Below are positions 9,050 to 17,728 of a DNA stretch of 64,000 nucleotides, one piece after another; within the stretch, counting starts at the first letter, position 1; every line of letters begins with the position of its first letter. The DNA lies in assembly GCA_051648365.1 (NCBI GenBank), contig JBOFEZ010000094.1, positions 29,950 to 93,949 on the forward strand. Reading direction: 5' to 3'. The stretch comes from JAGNZR01 sp051648365 (lineage in GTDB: Bacteria > Fusobacteriota > Fusobacteriia > Fusobacteriales > Fusobacteriaceae). The notes under the pieces are model-generated. The model searched no databases, had not been told where the DNA came from, and saw nothing but the letters and a program-made list of their open reading frames with translations. Position numbers and translations under genes: made by a program.

Positions 9050-9070
9050 AATTTTAAAATGTTGAAGCCC

Positions 9071-9099
9071 TTGATTATTTATTAAAAATATAGTATCCT
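9071..9099 (+). promoter_or_regulatory. Promoter of the hut operon
   Basis: TTGATT at 9071 and TATCCT at 9094, spacer 17 bases, 34 bases before the hutH start. No palindromic operator is seen beside it. Confidence 0.6.
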
Positions 9100-9132
9100 A
9101 AGATTATTGGAACAAAAAAATGGGGGGATAAT

Positions 9133-10671
9133 ATGGGAAACGAACTAATTCTTGGAAATGAAAAATTAACTTTGGAAAATTTTATTAATGTAGTGCGGCA
9201 CAGAAATACTGTCAAAATTGCTGATGAAGCATACTTGAGAGTTGAAAAATCCAGGGTTTATGTGGAAAAGCTTATAGACGATTCGAAAGTTGTATATGGA
9301 CTTACTACAGGTTTTGGAAAATTTTCAGATATAGTTATATCTAAAGATGAAACTTCAAATCTTCAGAAAAATCTTATTATAAGTCATTCTTGCGGAGTAG
9401 GGGAACCATTTTCAGAAGAGATAGCGAGAGGAATGTTGCTTCTCAGAATAAATAATCTTATCATAGGAAATTCGGGTATTAGAAAGATAACTGTGGATAA
9501 AATGGTAGAGATATTGAACAGTGACGTAGTTCCTGTAATTCCAGAAAAAGGTTCCTTAGGAGCATCTGGAGATTTAGCTCCCCTTTCCCATATGGTTTTA
9601 GTTGTTTTAGGAATGGGGGAAGCCTTCTATAAAGGTCAAAGGATGAACGGAGCCGAGGCTCTTTCGAGAGCGGGAATAAGACCTTTAGAATATCTATCTT
9701 CTAAAGAGGGTCTGGCCCTTATTAATGGGACTCAAGCCATGACTTCGGTAGGTGCCTTAGCAACTTATGACGCTATAAATCTTATGAAAACTTTGGATAT
9801 AACAGCAGCAGTTACCATGGAGGCGTTAAATGGGATAACTTGTGCTTATGATGAGAAGGTTCATAAAGTTCGTGGTCATAAGGGTCAAATAGATTCAGCG
9901 GCAAATATACTGAGAATTTTAGAAGGAAGCAAGATGACTACAAAGCAGGGACAGCTAAGAGTTCAAGATCCATATACTCTGAGATGTACTCCGCAGATTC
10001 ACGGAGCAAGTAAAGATACTATAAACTTTGTACTGGATAAAATAGAGATAGAGATGAACGCAGTAACAGATAATCCAATTATATTTCCTGATCATGAGCA
10101 GGTTATATCAGGGGGTAATTTTCATGGACAACCCATGGCACTACCTTTTGATTTTTTAGGAATAGCATGTTCAGAGATGGGGAATATATCTGAGAGAAGA
10201 TTAGAAAGACTTGTAAATCCACAACTTAATTTTGGATTACCTGCATTTTTGACTCCTCATGGAGGACTTCATTCAGGTTTTATGATTGTTCAGTACAGTG
10301 CAGCATCTCTTGTATCTGAAAATAAAGTTTTAGCTCATCCAGCCAGTGTAGATTCTATACCATCCTCAGGAAATCAGGAGGATCACGTATCTATGGGAAC
10401 CATAGCAGCAAGAAAAGGATATGAAATACTTAAAAATTCGAGAAAGGCTATAGCAATGGAACTAATGGCAGCATGCCAGGGAGTTGATCTGAGAGGAAAT
10501 CTAGGTTTGGGGAAGGGAACAGCAGCAGCCTATGAAACCGTAAGAAAACATATAACTAGACTTGAAGAGGACAGAGTTATGTATTTAGATATAAACACAG
10601 TAGAGAAATTAATTGCAGATGGAGAAGTAGTTAGAGCTGTTGAGTCTGCAATAGGAAAAATAATAGTTTAG
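9133..10671 (+). CDS. hutH: Histidine ammonia-lyase
   Basis: First enzyme of histidine breakdown, releasing ammonia to give urocanate. The self-forming MIO cofactor triad A144-S145-G146 is in GSLGASGDLAPLSH, and the TTGFGKFSD loop carrying the catalytic tyrosine region (VYGLTTGFG) is near residue 55. Length 512 is normal. The ATG follows GGGGGG. It heads a five-gene run (hutH, hutU, ftcD, hutI, fchA) with gaps of at most about 30 bases, so one transcript is likely. No hutC-like regulator is nearby. Confidence 0.97.
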   Translation: MGNELILGNEKLTLENFINVVRHRNTVKIADEAYLRVEKSRVYVEKLIDDSKVVYGLTTGFGKFSDIVISKDETSNLQKNLIISHSCGVGEPFSEEIARGMLLLRINNLIIGNSGIRKITVDKMVEILNSDVVPVIPEKGSLGASGDLAPLSHMVLVVLGMGEAFYKGQRMNGAEALSRAGIRPLEYLSSKEGLALINGTQAMTSVGALATYDAINLMKTLDITAAVTMEALNGITCAYDEKVHKVRGHKGQIDSAANILRILEGSKMTTKQGQLRVQDPYTLRCTPQIHGASKDTINFVLDKIEIEMNAVTDNPIIFPDHEQVISGGNFHGQPMALPFDFLGIACSEMGNISERRLERLVNPQLNFGLPAFLTPHGGLHSGFMIVQYSAASLVSENKVLAHPASVDSIPSSGNQEDHVSMGTIAARKGYEILKNSRKAIAMELMAACQGVDLRGNLGLGKGTAAAYETVRKHITRLEEDRVMYLDINTVEKLIADGEVVRAVESAIGKIIV

Positions 10672-10702
10672 GTTTTGGGAGAAAAAATATTTGGAGGGAA
10701 TA

Positions 10703-12727
10703 ATGATAAATAATAAAGAAATAGCAGAAGCGATGACTATAAAACTTACAGAAATGGATATTCCAAGAGCAATTCCAAAGTTCGATTCTAAATTGAGAAG
10801 AGCTCCTAAAAGAACTCTCACTCTAACTAAGGAAGAGATAAAGCTTGCTCTAAAAAATGCACTTAGATATATACCTGAGGAGTATCATGAAGAATTAGCT
10901 CCAGAGTTTTTGGATGAGCTTCAGGAACATGGAAGAATTTATGGATATAGATTTAGGCCTGAGGGAAGGATTTGGGGAAAACCTGTTGAAGAGTATAAAT
11001 CAAATTGTGTAGAGGGAGCAGCAGCCCAGGTTATGATAGATAATAATTTGGATTTTGCCATAGCTCTTTATCCTTACGAGCTTGTAACTTATGGAGAAAC
11101 AGGACAGGTATGTCAGAACTGGATGCAATATCTACTTATTAAAAAATATCTAGAAAATTTGACTCAAGATCAAACTCTCGTAGTATCATCAGGACATCCT
11201 GTAGGACTTTTCAAATCTACTCCTCATGCTCCGAGAATAATAATAACAAATGGACTGATGATAGGATTGTTTGATGATCCTGATAATATGGCGAGAGCTA
11301 CAGCCCTAGGAGTTGCAAATTATGGGCAGATGACAGCTGGTGGATGGATGTATATAGGACCTCAAGGAATAGTCCACGGAACATATTCTACTATTCTAAA
11401 TGCAGGAAGGCTTTTCTGTGGAGTTCCAGCAGAGGGAGATCTTGCCGGAAAACTTTTTGTAACATCAGGACTTGGAGGAATGAGTGGAGCTCAAGGAAAA
11501 GCAACAGTCATTGCTAAAGGAGTCGGAATAATAGCCGAGGTAGATTTATCAAGAATTCACACAAGACTAGAGCAAGGATGGATAAATAAAATTGCAAAAA
11601 CCCCGGAAGAAACATTCTTGATTGCAAAAGAAAAAACAGATGCAAGAGCACCGTATGCTATAGCTTACCATGGTAATATAGTAGATCTGTTAGAATATGC
11701 GGCGCAAAAAAATATAAAAATAGATCTGCTATCAGATCAAACTTCCTGCCATGCTGTATATGAAGGAGGATATTGTCCTGCGGGGATAACTTTTGAAGAA
11801 AGAACGAAACTTTTGGCTACAGATAGAGAAAAATTTAGAAAACTCGTGGATGAAACTTTAAGAAGGCACTATGAAGTTATTAAAAAACTTACTAAAGCAG
11901 GAACATATTTCTTTGACTATGGGAATAGTTTCTTAAAATCTATATATGATGTCGGAATTATGGAAATATCTAAAAATGGAATAAATGATAAGGATGGTTT
12001 TATATTCCCGTCATACGTGGAAGATATATTGGGACCTGAACTTTTCGATTACGGATATGGACCTTTCAGATGGGTGTGTTTGAGCGGAAAACATGAAGAC
12101 CTTTTGAAAACAGATGCAGCAGCTCTAAGTCTTGTAGATCCTACGAGAAGGTATCAAGACAGAGATAACTATCAATGGATAAAAGATGCAGATAAGAATG
12201 GGCTTGTAGTAGGAACTCAGGCTAGAATTTTTTATCAAGATGCTATGAGTAGGACTAATATCGCAATAAAATTCAATGATATGGTAAGAAGGGGAGAAAT
12301 TGGTCCGGTAATGCTTGGACGTGACCATCATGATGTATCGGGAACAGATTCTCCATTCAGAGAAACATCTAATATTAAAGATGGAAGTAATGTCATGGCG
12401 GAGATGGCAACTCACTGTTTTGTAGGAAATGCAGCACGTGGTATGAGTATGATAGCTCTTCATAACGGTGGAGGAGTAGGTATCGGTAAATCTATAAACG
12501 GAGGATTCGGCATGGTTCTGGACGGAAGCCATAGAGTAGATGAGATTTTAAGAACAGCTATGCCGTGGGATGTTATGGGAGGAGTAGCTAGACGTGCTTG
12601 GGCAAGAAACAATAACTCTATCGAGACAGTTATAGAATATAATAGGAATAATGAAGGGCAGGATCATATTACCCTTCCGTATATAGCAGAAGAAGCATTG
12701 ATTTCAAAGTTAGTAGATAAAATTTAA
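10703..12727 (+). CDS. hutU: Urocanate hydratase (long form)
   Basis: NAD+-dependent hydratase that turns urocanate into imidazolonepropionate. The start at 10703 follows GGAGGG; the in-frame TTG at 10691 precedes that site. At 674 residues it is longer than the roughly 550-residue proteobacterial enzyme and matches the long form seen in several anaerobes and animals. Visible conserved blocks include YPYELVTYGETGQVCQNW, YIGPQGIVHGT, SGLGGMSGAQGKA and GRDHHDVSGTDSPFRET near the C-terminal active site. Confidence 0.95.
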   Translation: MINNKEIAEAMTIKLTEMDIPRAIPKFDSKLRRAPKRTLTLTKEEIKLALKNALRYIPEEYHEELAPEFLDELQEHGRIYGYRFRPEGRIWGKPVEEYKSNCVEGAAAQVMIDNNLDFAIALYPYELVTYGETGQVCQNWMQYLLIKKYLENLTQDQTLVVSSGHPVGLFKSTPHAPRIIITNGLMIGLFDDPDNMARATALGVANYGQMTAGGWMYIGPQGIVHGTYSTILNAGRLFCGVPAEGDLAGKLFVTSGLGGMSGAQGKATVIAKGVGIIAEVDLSRIHTRLEQGWINKIAKTPEETFLIAKEKTDARAPYAIAYHGNIVDLLEYAAQKNIKIDLLSDQTSCHAVYEGGYCPAGITFEERTKLLATDREKFRKLVDETLRRHYEVIKKLTKAGTYFFDYGNSFLKSIYDVGIMEISKNGINDKDGFIFPSYVEDILGPELFDYGYGPFRWVCLSGKHEDLLKTDAAALSLVDPTRRYQDRDNYQWIKDADKNGLVVGTQARIFYQDAMSRTNIAIKFNDMVRRGEIGPVMLGRDHHDVSGTDSPFRETSNIKDGSNVMAEMATHCFVGNAARGMSMIALHNGGGVGIGKSINGGFGMVLDGSHRVDEILRTAMPWDVMGGVARRAWARNNNSIETVIEYNRNNEGQDHITLPYIAEEALISKLVDKI

Positions 12728-12740
12728 TTTAGGAGGAGTC

Positions 12741-13640
12741 ATGGGGAAAGTTGTACAGTGTGTTCCTAACTTTAGTGAAGGAACAGATTTAGGAAAAATA
12801 GCTAAGATAGAAGCAGTTTTTAAAGGGAGAAGAGGAGTCACTCTTATGGGCTGTGAACCTGATAAAGATTATAACAGGACGGTAATAACTATTCTAGGAG
12901 AGCCTGAAGCTGTGGCAGAAGCTGTGATAGAAGCAATAGGAGTTGCCACAGAAATTATAGATATGAGAGTTCAGAAAGGTGAGCACCCAAGAATGGGAGC
13001 GACAGATGTGGTGCCTTTTATACCTATCAAGGATATGGGTATGGATGAGTGTGTAGAACTTTCTAAAAAAGTGGCACAAGAGGTAAATCGTAGATACGGA
13101 ATTCCTATTTTTTTATATGAAAACTCAGCTTCAGCACCTAACAGATTTTCTCTTCCAGATATAAGAAAGGGACAATTTGAAGGTATGTCTGAAAAAATTC
13201 TTCTTCCGGAGTGGGGGCCTGACTATGGAGATAGAAAAATTCATCCAACTGCAGGAGTTACTGCTATAGGTGGAAGAATGCCTCTTATAGCTTATAATAT
13301 AAATTTAGATACTCAAAATGTGGAGATAGCTAAAAAAATAGCTGCAGCTATAAGATACTCAAGCGGAGGTTTCAGATTTATTCAAGCAGGACCTGCTGAA
13401 ATAAAAGAAAAAGGTTTTGTTCAGGTAACGATGAATATAAAAGATTACAAGAAAAATCCGATATACAGAGTTTTTGAAACTGTAAAAATGGAAGCTAGAA
13501 GATATGGTGTGAATATAATCGGAAGTGAAATAATAGGAGCTCTGCCTATGGATGCAGTAGCAGAATCACTAGAATATTATTTAGGACTAGATCATGGGAC
13601 TACTGTGGATAAGGTAATTGAGACTGAACTTTTAAAATAA
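12741..13640 (+). CDS. ftcD: Glutamate formimidoyltransferase
   Basis: Transfers the formimino group of N-formiminoglutamate to tetrahydrofolate. It corresponds to the formiminotransferase half (N and C subdomains, about 300 residues) of the bifunctional animal FTCD; the cyclodeaminase half is encoded separately two genes downstream. QCVPNFSEG at the N-terminus, the HPRMGATDVVPF block and PNRFSLPDIRKGQ are typical. RBS AGGAGGAG is present. Its position between hutU and hutI fits the pathway even though the step follows HutI. Confidence 0.95.
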   Translation: MGKVVQCVPNFSEGTDLGKIAKIEAVFKGRRGVTLMGCEPDKDYNRTVITILGEPEAVAEAVIEAIGVATEIIDMRVQKGEHPRMGATDVVPFIPIKDMGMDECVELSKKVAQEVNRRYGIPIFLYENSASAPNRFSLPDIRKGQFEGMSEKILLPEWGPDYGDRKIHPTAGVTAIGGRMPLIAYNINLDTQNVEIAKKIAAAIRYSSGGFRFIQAGPAEIKEKGFVQVTMNIKDYKKNPIYRVFETVKMEARRYGVNIIGSEIIGALPMDAVAESLEYYLGLDHGTTVDKVIETELLK

Positions 13641-13657
13641 AGGGGAATTTTAAAAAT

Positions 13658-14917
13658 ATGAAAGCAAACCTTGTTATTGAGAATATAGGACAGATTGTCA
13701 CAGGGAGAGGAGGGACCCCTCTCTGCGGTGAGCATATGAAAAATATAGATGTTTTGAGAAACTGCTATATAGTTATAAGTGAAGATATGATAATAGCTGT
13801 GGGTGAAGGAGAGTGTCCGGACGAATACCTAGGAGAGAGTACGTTAAGAAGAGATGCCGGTGGAAAACTTGTGACACCAGGTTTTATAGACTGTCATACC
13901 CATCTTATCCATGGTGGTTCACGTGAAAATGAATTTCAGATGAAACTAGACGGAGTTCCCTATCTAGATATTCTTGCAAGGGGAGGAGGTATTCTCAGTA
14001 GTGTAAGAGCTACTAGAAGTGCCAGTTTCAAAGAGTTGAAAGATAAAGCTAGAGCCAGTCTGGATAGGATGCTACTTTTGGGGGTTACCACCGTGGAAGC
14101 AAAGAGTGGATATGGTTTGGATTTTGCAACAGAAATAAAACAGCTTGAAGTTGCAAGATTTCTGAATCAGAATCATCCTATAGACATAGTTTCAACCTAT
14201 ATGGGTGCTCATGCCATTCCAGAAGAATTTCAAGGAAAAAATGAAGAGTATGTAGAATTTGTAATAAAAGTGATGCAAATTATAAAAGAAAATAATCTAG
14301 CAGAATTTTGTGATATATTTTGTGAGAATAATATATTTTCTGTAGAGATGAGCAGAAAAATACTCCTAGCCGCAAAAAAAATTGGTTATGATTTAAGAAT
14401 TCATGCAGATGAGATAGTGTGTCTAGGAGGAGCAGAGCTAGCAGGAGAGATAGGGACCAGGACAGCTGAGCATCTTTTGGCTGCCAGTGATGAAGGGCTT
14501 AAGAGTATGGTGAAAAGTGGAGTGACTTCTGTTCTCCTTCCCGGCACATCTTTTAATTTGGGGAAAAATTATGCCCCAGCTCGGAAAATAATTGAATATG
14601 GAGGGGCTGTGGCTATAGCCACGGATTACAATCCTGGCTCATGTCCTACGGAAAATCTTCAGTTAATTATGCAGATAGCTGCATCTCAGATGAGGCTATC
14701 CCCAAAAGAAATACTTGCAGCTGTAACTCTGAATGCTGCTTGGGCTGTAAATAGATCTCTTTCAGTGGGAACTATTGAAGTCGGAAAAAAAGCTGATATC
14801 AATATATTCAACTCCAATAATTTAGATTTTATAATCTATCATTTTGGAATTAATTTTATAGACTCGGTTTATAAAAATGGTAGACTGGTAGTGAAAAATC
14901 AGCAGTTATGTTATTAG
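13658..14917 (+). CDS. hutI: Imidazolonepropionase
   Basis: Metal-dependent amidohydrolase that opens imidazolonepropionate to N-formiminoglutamate. Metal and catalytic motifs visible are DCHTHLIHGG near residue 78, GAHAIPEEF, RIHADE and ATDYNPGSCPTEN. Length 419 is normal. It uses the third position in the hut operon's downstream half and is followed after 9 bases by the cyclodeaminase gene. Confidence 0.95.
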   Translation: MKANLVIENIGQIVTGRGGTPLCGEHMKNIDVLRNCYIVISEDMIIAVGEGECPDEYLGESTLRRDAGGKLVTPGFIDCHTHLIHGGSRENEFQMKLDGVPYLDILARGGGILSSVRATRSASFKELKDKARASLDRMLLLGVTTVEAKSGYGLDFATEIKQLEVARFLNQNHPIDIVSTYMGAHAIPEEFQGKNEEYVEFVIKVMQIIKENNLAEFCDIFCENNIFSVEMSRKILLAAKKIGYDLRIHADEIVCLGGAELAGEIGTRTAEHLLAASDEGLKSMVKSGVTSVLLPGTSFNLGKNYAPARKIIEYGGAVAIATDYNPGSCPTENLQLIMQIAASQMRLSPKEILAAVTLNAAWAVNRSLSVGTIEVGKKADINIFNSNNLDFIIYHFGINFIDSVYKNGRLVVKNQQLCY

Positions 14918-14926
14918 GAGGAAGTT

Positions 14927-15565
14927 ATGAAATTAATAGAATTAACTATAAATGAATTTCTAAGTGAGGTAGATTCTCCATCACCTGCTCCAGGAGGAGG
15001 CTCAGTTTCGGCACTTGCTTCAGCTTTGGGTGTATCACTTATAAGAATGGTTGGACATCTCAGTTTTGGGAAGAAAAAATTTGAAGGATTAGATGAAGGG
15101 ATAAAAATGGAGTTTAAGAGACGTTTCGATGAACTTCAAGGAATAGAAGAAGAGCTTAAGAATTTGATTGATAAGGACACTGAAAGTTTTAAGTTGTTTA
15201 TGGCGGCTATGAAAATGCCCAAAGAAACTGATGAGGAAAAAAAAATTAGAAGTGTGGCAATGCAAGATGCTACAAAAAATGCCATAGAGACACCTCTCAG
15301 AATAGCTCAGCTTTCAAGTGATGTTTTGCATCTGCTGGATTATTTTGTAACTTATGGAAACAAAAATGCGATAAGTGATGTTGGTGTAGCAACAACTCTA
15401 CTATACTCGGGTTTAGAAGGCGCTGTGATGAATGTTCGAATAAATCTTCCTAGTCTTTCGGATGAGATGTTGAAAGCTGATTTAGAAAGAAAATCTTTTG
15501 AACTGAAAAAGAGAGCAAAGATAATAAAATCAGGACTTTTGGAAGAGGTATATAACTTTCTTTAG
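14927..15565 (+). CDS. fchA: Formimidoyltetrahydrofolate cyclodeaminase
   Basis: Converts 5-formimino-THF to 5,10-methenyl-THF and ammonia. It is a single-domain FTCD_C family protein with the signature SPAPGGGSVSALASALG at residues 18-34 and an all-helical remainder. With the upstream ftcD gene it replaces the fused animal enzyme. AGGAGG precedes the ATG. The next gene, fhs, starts 80 bases later behind its own promoter. Confidence 0.93.
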   Translation: MKLIELTINEFLSEVDSPSPAPGGGSVSALASALGVSLIRMVGHLSFGKKKFEGLDEGIKMEFKRRFDELQGIEEELKNLIDKDTESFKLFMAAMKMPKETDEEKKIRSVAMQDATKNAIETPLRIAQLSSDVLHLLDYFVTYGNKNAISDVGVATTLLYSGLEGAVMNVRINLPSLSDEMLKADLERKSFELKKRAKIIKSGLLEEVYNFL

Positions 15566-15567
15566 GA

Positions 15568-15596
15568 TTGACAAAACTTTGGGAAACTGGTTTAAT
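15568..15596 (+). promoter_or_regulatory. Promoter of fhs
   Basis: TTGACA at 15568 and TTTAAT at 15591 with a 17-base spacer, starting 2 bases after the fchA stop. It allows fhs transcription independent of histidine genes. Confidence 0.65.
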
Positions 15597-15644
15597 ATTA
15601 AAAATATTCTAAAGAATATAACGAAATAGTGAAGGGTGGAAAAT

Positions 15645-17309
15645 ATGAAATCTGATATTCAAATAGCACAGGAGGCAAAGTTACTTCCAATCATAGAAAT
15701 TGCTAAAAAAATCGGTATCGAGGAAGAAGATTTTGAGAATTACGGAAAATATAAGGCAAAACTTAATTTATCAATATTAAAAAAAAATCAAAATAAAAAA
15801 GACGGAAAATTAATACTGGTAACTGCCATAACACCAACTCCAGCAGGAGAGGGAAAATCTACAGTTACAGTTGGACTTACTCAAGCACTGAATAAGCTTG
15901 GGAAAAATTCCATAGCAGCTCTTCGTGAACCATCTCTAGGTCCTGTTTTTGGAATGAAAGGTGGAGCAGCCGGAGGAGGGTATGCGCAGGTAGTTCCTAT
16001 GGAAGAGATAAATCTTCATTTTAACGGAGATTTTCACGCTATAGGAGTGGCACATAACCTTGTATCTGCATGTATAGATAATCATATAAAACATGGAAAC
16101 CACTTGAATATTGATATTACGAAAATAACATGGAAGAGAGTTGTAGATATGAATGACAGATCTCTTCGTGACATAGTTATAGGATTGGGAGGAAAAGAGA
16201 ATGGATCGCCACGTCAGGATTCTTTTCAGATAACTGTAGCTTCTGAGATAATGGCTACTCTATGTCTTTCAAACTCATTGATAGAGCTTAAAGAAAAAAT
16301 TGGAGAGATGATATTCGCATATAACAATATAGCAGAACCTCTGAAGATAAAAGATCTTAAAATTCAAGGAGCTGTAACAGCTCTTTTGAAAGAGGCGATA
16401 AGACCTAATCTTGTACAGACTCTTGAAAACACACCAGTTATAATTCACGGTGGTCCTTTTGCCAATATAGCTCATGGATGTAACTCTATTCTTGCTACAA
16501 AAATGGCACTTAAACTTTCAGATTACACAGTGACAGAAGCTGGATTTGCTGCTGATTTAGGTGCAGAAAAATTTTTGGATATTAAATGCAGAAAAGGAGG
16601 ATTAAATCCTAATTGTGTAGTAATAGTTGCTACAGTGAGAGCTCTTAAGCATCATGGTGGATTAAAAGATCTCAATCAGAAAAATTTAGATGCTCTGAAA
16701 AAAGGAATGGAAAATCTAGATAAGCATATAGAAAATCTTCATAAGTTTGGACTTCCGGTAGTAGTTGCTATGAATAGATTTCTAGGGGATACAGAAGCTG
16801 AGCTCAATTTGATAAGAAACCACTGTGAATCTATGGGAGCTAAAGTTGCTCTTTGTGATGTTTGGGCAAAAGGTGGTGAAGGAGGAAAAGAAGTTGCAAA
16901 TCTAGTTCTTGAAGCCATTGAAAAAAATGAAGATAACTACAGACCTTTATATGAGCTGGAGCTTCCTATAAAAGAGAAAATAGAAAAAATTTCTAAAGAA
17001 ATCTATGGTGCAGATGGAGTTACATTCTCTGTAAAAGCTAGAAAAATGATGGAAAAACTTACTGAACTTGGATATGGAAATCTTCCTATCTGTATGTCTA
17101 AGACCCAAAAATCTATATCGGATAATGCGACACTTCTTGGAAGACCAAGAAATTTTACGGTCCATATAGATGAGATAAAAATAGCAGCAGGAGCAGGATT
17201 TATAATAGCTATGGCAGGTGGAATAATAGACATGCCTGGATTACCAAAAATCCCTGCAGCAGAACTTATTGATATTGATGAAAATGGAGTAATTTCAGGA
17301 TTGTTTTAA
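15645..17309 (+). CDS. fhs: Formate-tetrahydrofolate ligase
   Basis: Joins formate to THF with ATP, or in reverse makes ATP and formate from 10-formyl-THF. The nucleotide loop TPTPAGEGKSTVTVGL is near residue 68 and GGAAGGGYAQV follows. Length 554 is normal. The start at 15645 follows AAGGGTGG; the in-frame GTG at 15636 lies within that site. Location next to ftcD/fchA suggests that one-carbon units from histidine can be cashed in for ATP here, given a FolD elsewhere. This direction is inferred. Confidence 0.96.
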   Translation: MKSDIQIAQEAKLLPIIEIAKKIGIEEEDFENYGKYKAKLNLSILKKNQNKKDGKLILVTAITPTPAGEGKSTVTVGLTQALNKLGKNSIAALREPSLGPVFGMKGGAAGGGYAQVVPMEEINLHFNGDFHAIGVAHNLVSACIDNHIKHGNHLNIDITKITWKRVVDMNDRSLRDIVIGLGGKENGSPRQDSFQITVASEIMATLCLSNSLIELKEKIGEMIFAYNNIAEPLKIKDLKIQGAVTALLKEAIRPNLVQTLENTPVIIHGGPFANIAHGCNSILATKMALKLSDYTVTEAGFAADLGAEKFLDIKCRKGGLNPNCVVIVATVRALKHHGGLKDLNQKNLDALKKGMENLDKHIENLHKFGLPVVVAMNRFLGDTEAELNLIRNHCESMGAKVALCDVWAKGGEGGKEVANLVLEAIEKNEDNYRPLYELELPIKEKIEKISKEIYGADGVTFSVKARKMMEKLTELGYGNLPICMSKTQKSISDNATLLGRPRNFTVHIDEIKIAAGAGFIIAMAGGIIDMPGLPKIPAAELIDIDENGVISGLF

Positions 17310-17310
17310 A

Positions 17311-17351
17311 AAAAAATCCCCTCGGGTTATTAGGCTGAGGGGATTTTTTTT
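17311..17351 (+). terminator. Terminator of fhs
   Basis: Stem AATCCCCTCGG / CTGAGGGGATT around a loop of about nine bases, followed by eight T. The A run on its left could serve the opposite strand too. Confidence 0.9.
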
Positions 17352-17598
17352 ATTTTTTAAATTTTTTGTAGAGAAAAAGTACAATAAAGGCCCCGGCTGT
17401 AGCTGTGGCAATACTACCAAAATTAAGACCTTGAACAGAACCAAATCCTATCAGTCCACCTAGAAAACCTCCCACAAGAGCTCCGACAATACCTAATCCC
17501 ATAGTGACAAAAAATCCTCCGCCATCTTTACCAGGCATAATAAGTTTAGCTAAAGCACCAGCTATGAGTCCTAATACAATCCAAGATAAAAATCCCAT
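17350..17598 (-). CDS. GlsB/YeaQ/YmgE family membrane protein
   Basis: Small inner-membrane protein of 82 residues from the transglycosylase-associated (GlsB/YeaQ/YmgE) family, linked to general stress in other bacteria. It has three glycine-rich hydrophobic segments, the first with GLIAGALAKLIMPG and the second with GLGIVGALVGGFLGG, and a basic C-terminus KKFKK. AAGGAGG precedes the ATG. Biochemical function is not established for the family. Confidence 0.88.
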   Translation of the reverse strand: MGFLSWIVLGLIAGALAKLIMPGKDGGGFFVTMGLGIVGALVGGFLGGLIGFGSVQGLNFGSIATATAGAFIVLFLYKKFKK

Positions 17599-17689
17599 TT
17601 TTTTCCTCCTTATTAATATAATTACTCTAAAATAATATTCTGTGGAGCCAAGAATTATCTTTTTATTTTTTAAAAAAGATTTTTAAAAT

Positions 17690-17721
17690 AAAAAAACCGG
17701 AAAGAAAATTTTCTTTCCGGT
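17690..17721 (-). terminator. Terminator of the AbgT-family gene
   Basis: Perfect palindrome of 26 bases (13-bp arms beginning ACCGGAAAG) at 17696-17721. On the minus strand it ends in CCGGT followed by a T run. Confidence 0.85.
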
Positions 17722-17728
17722 CAGATAA

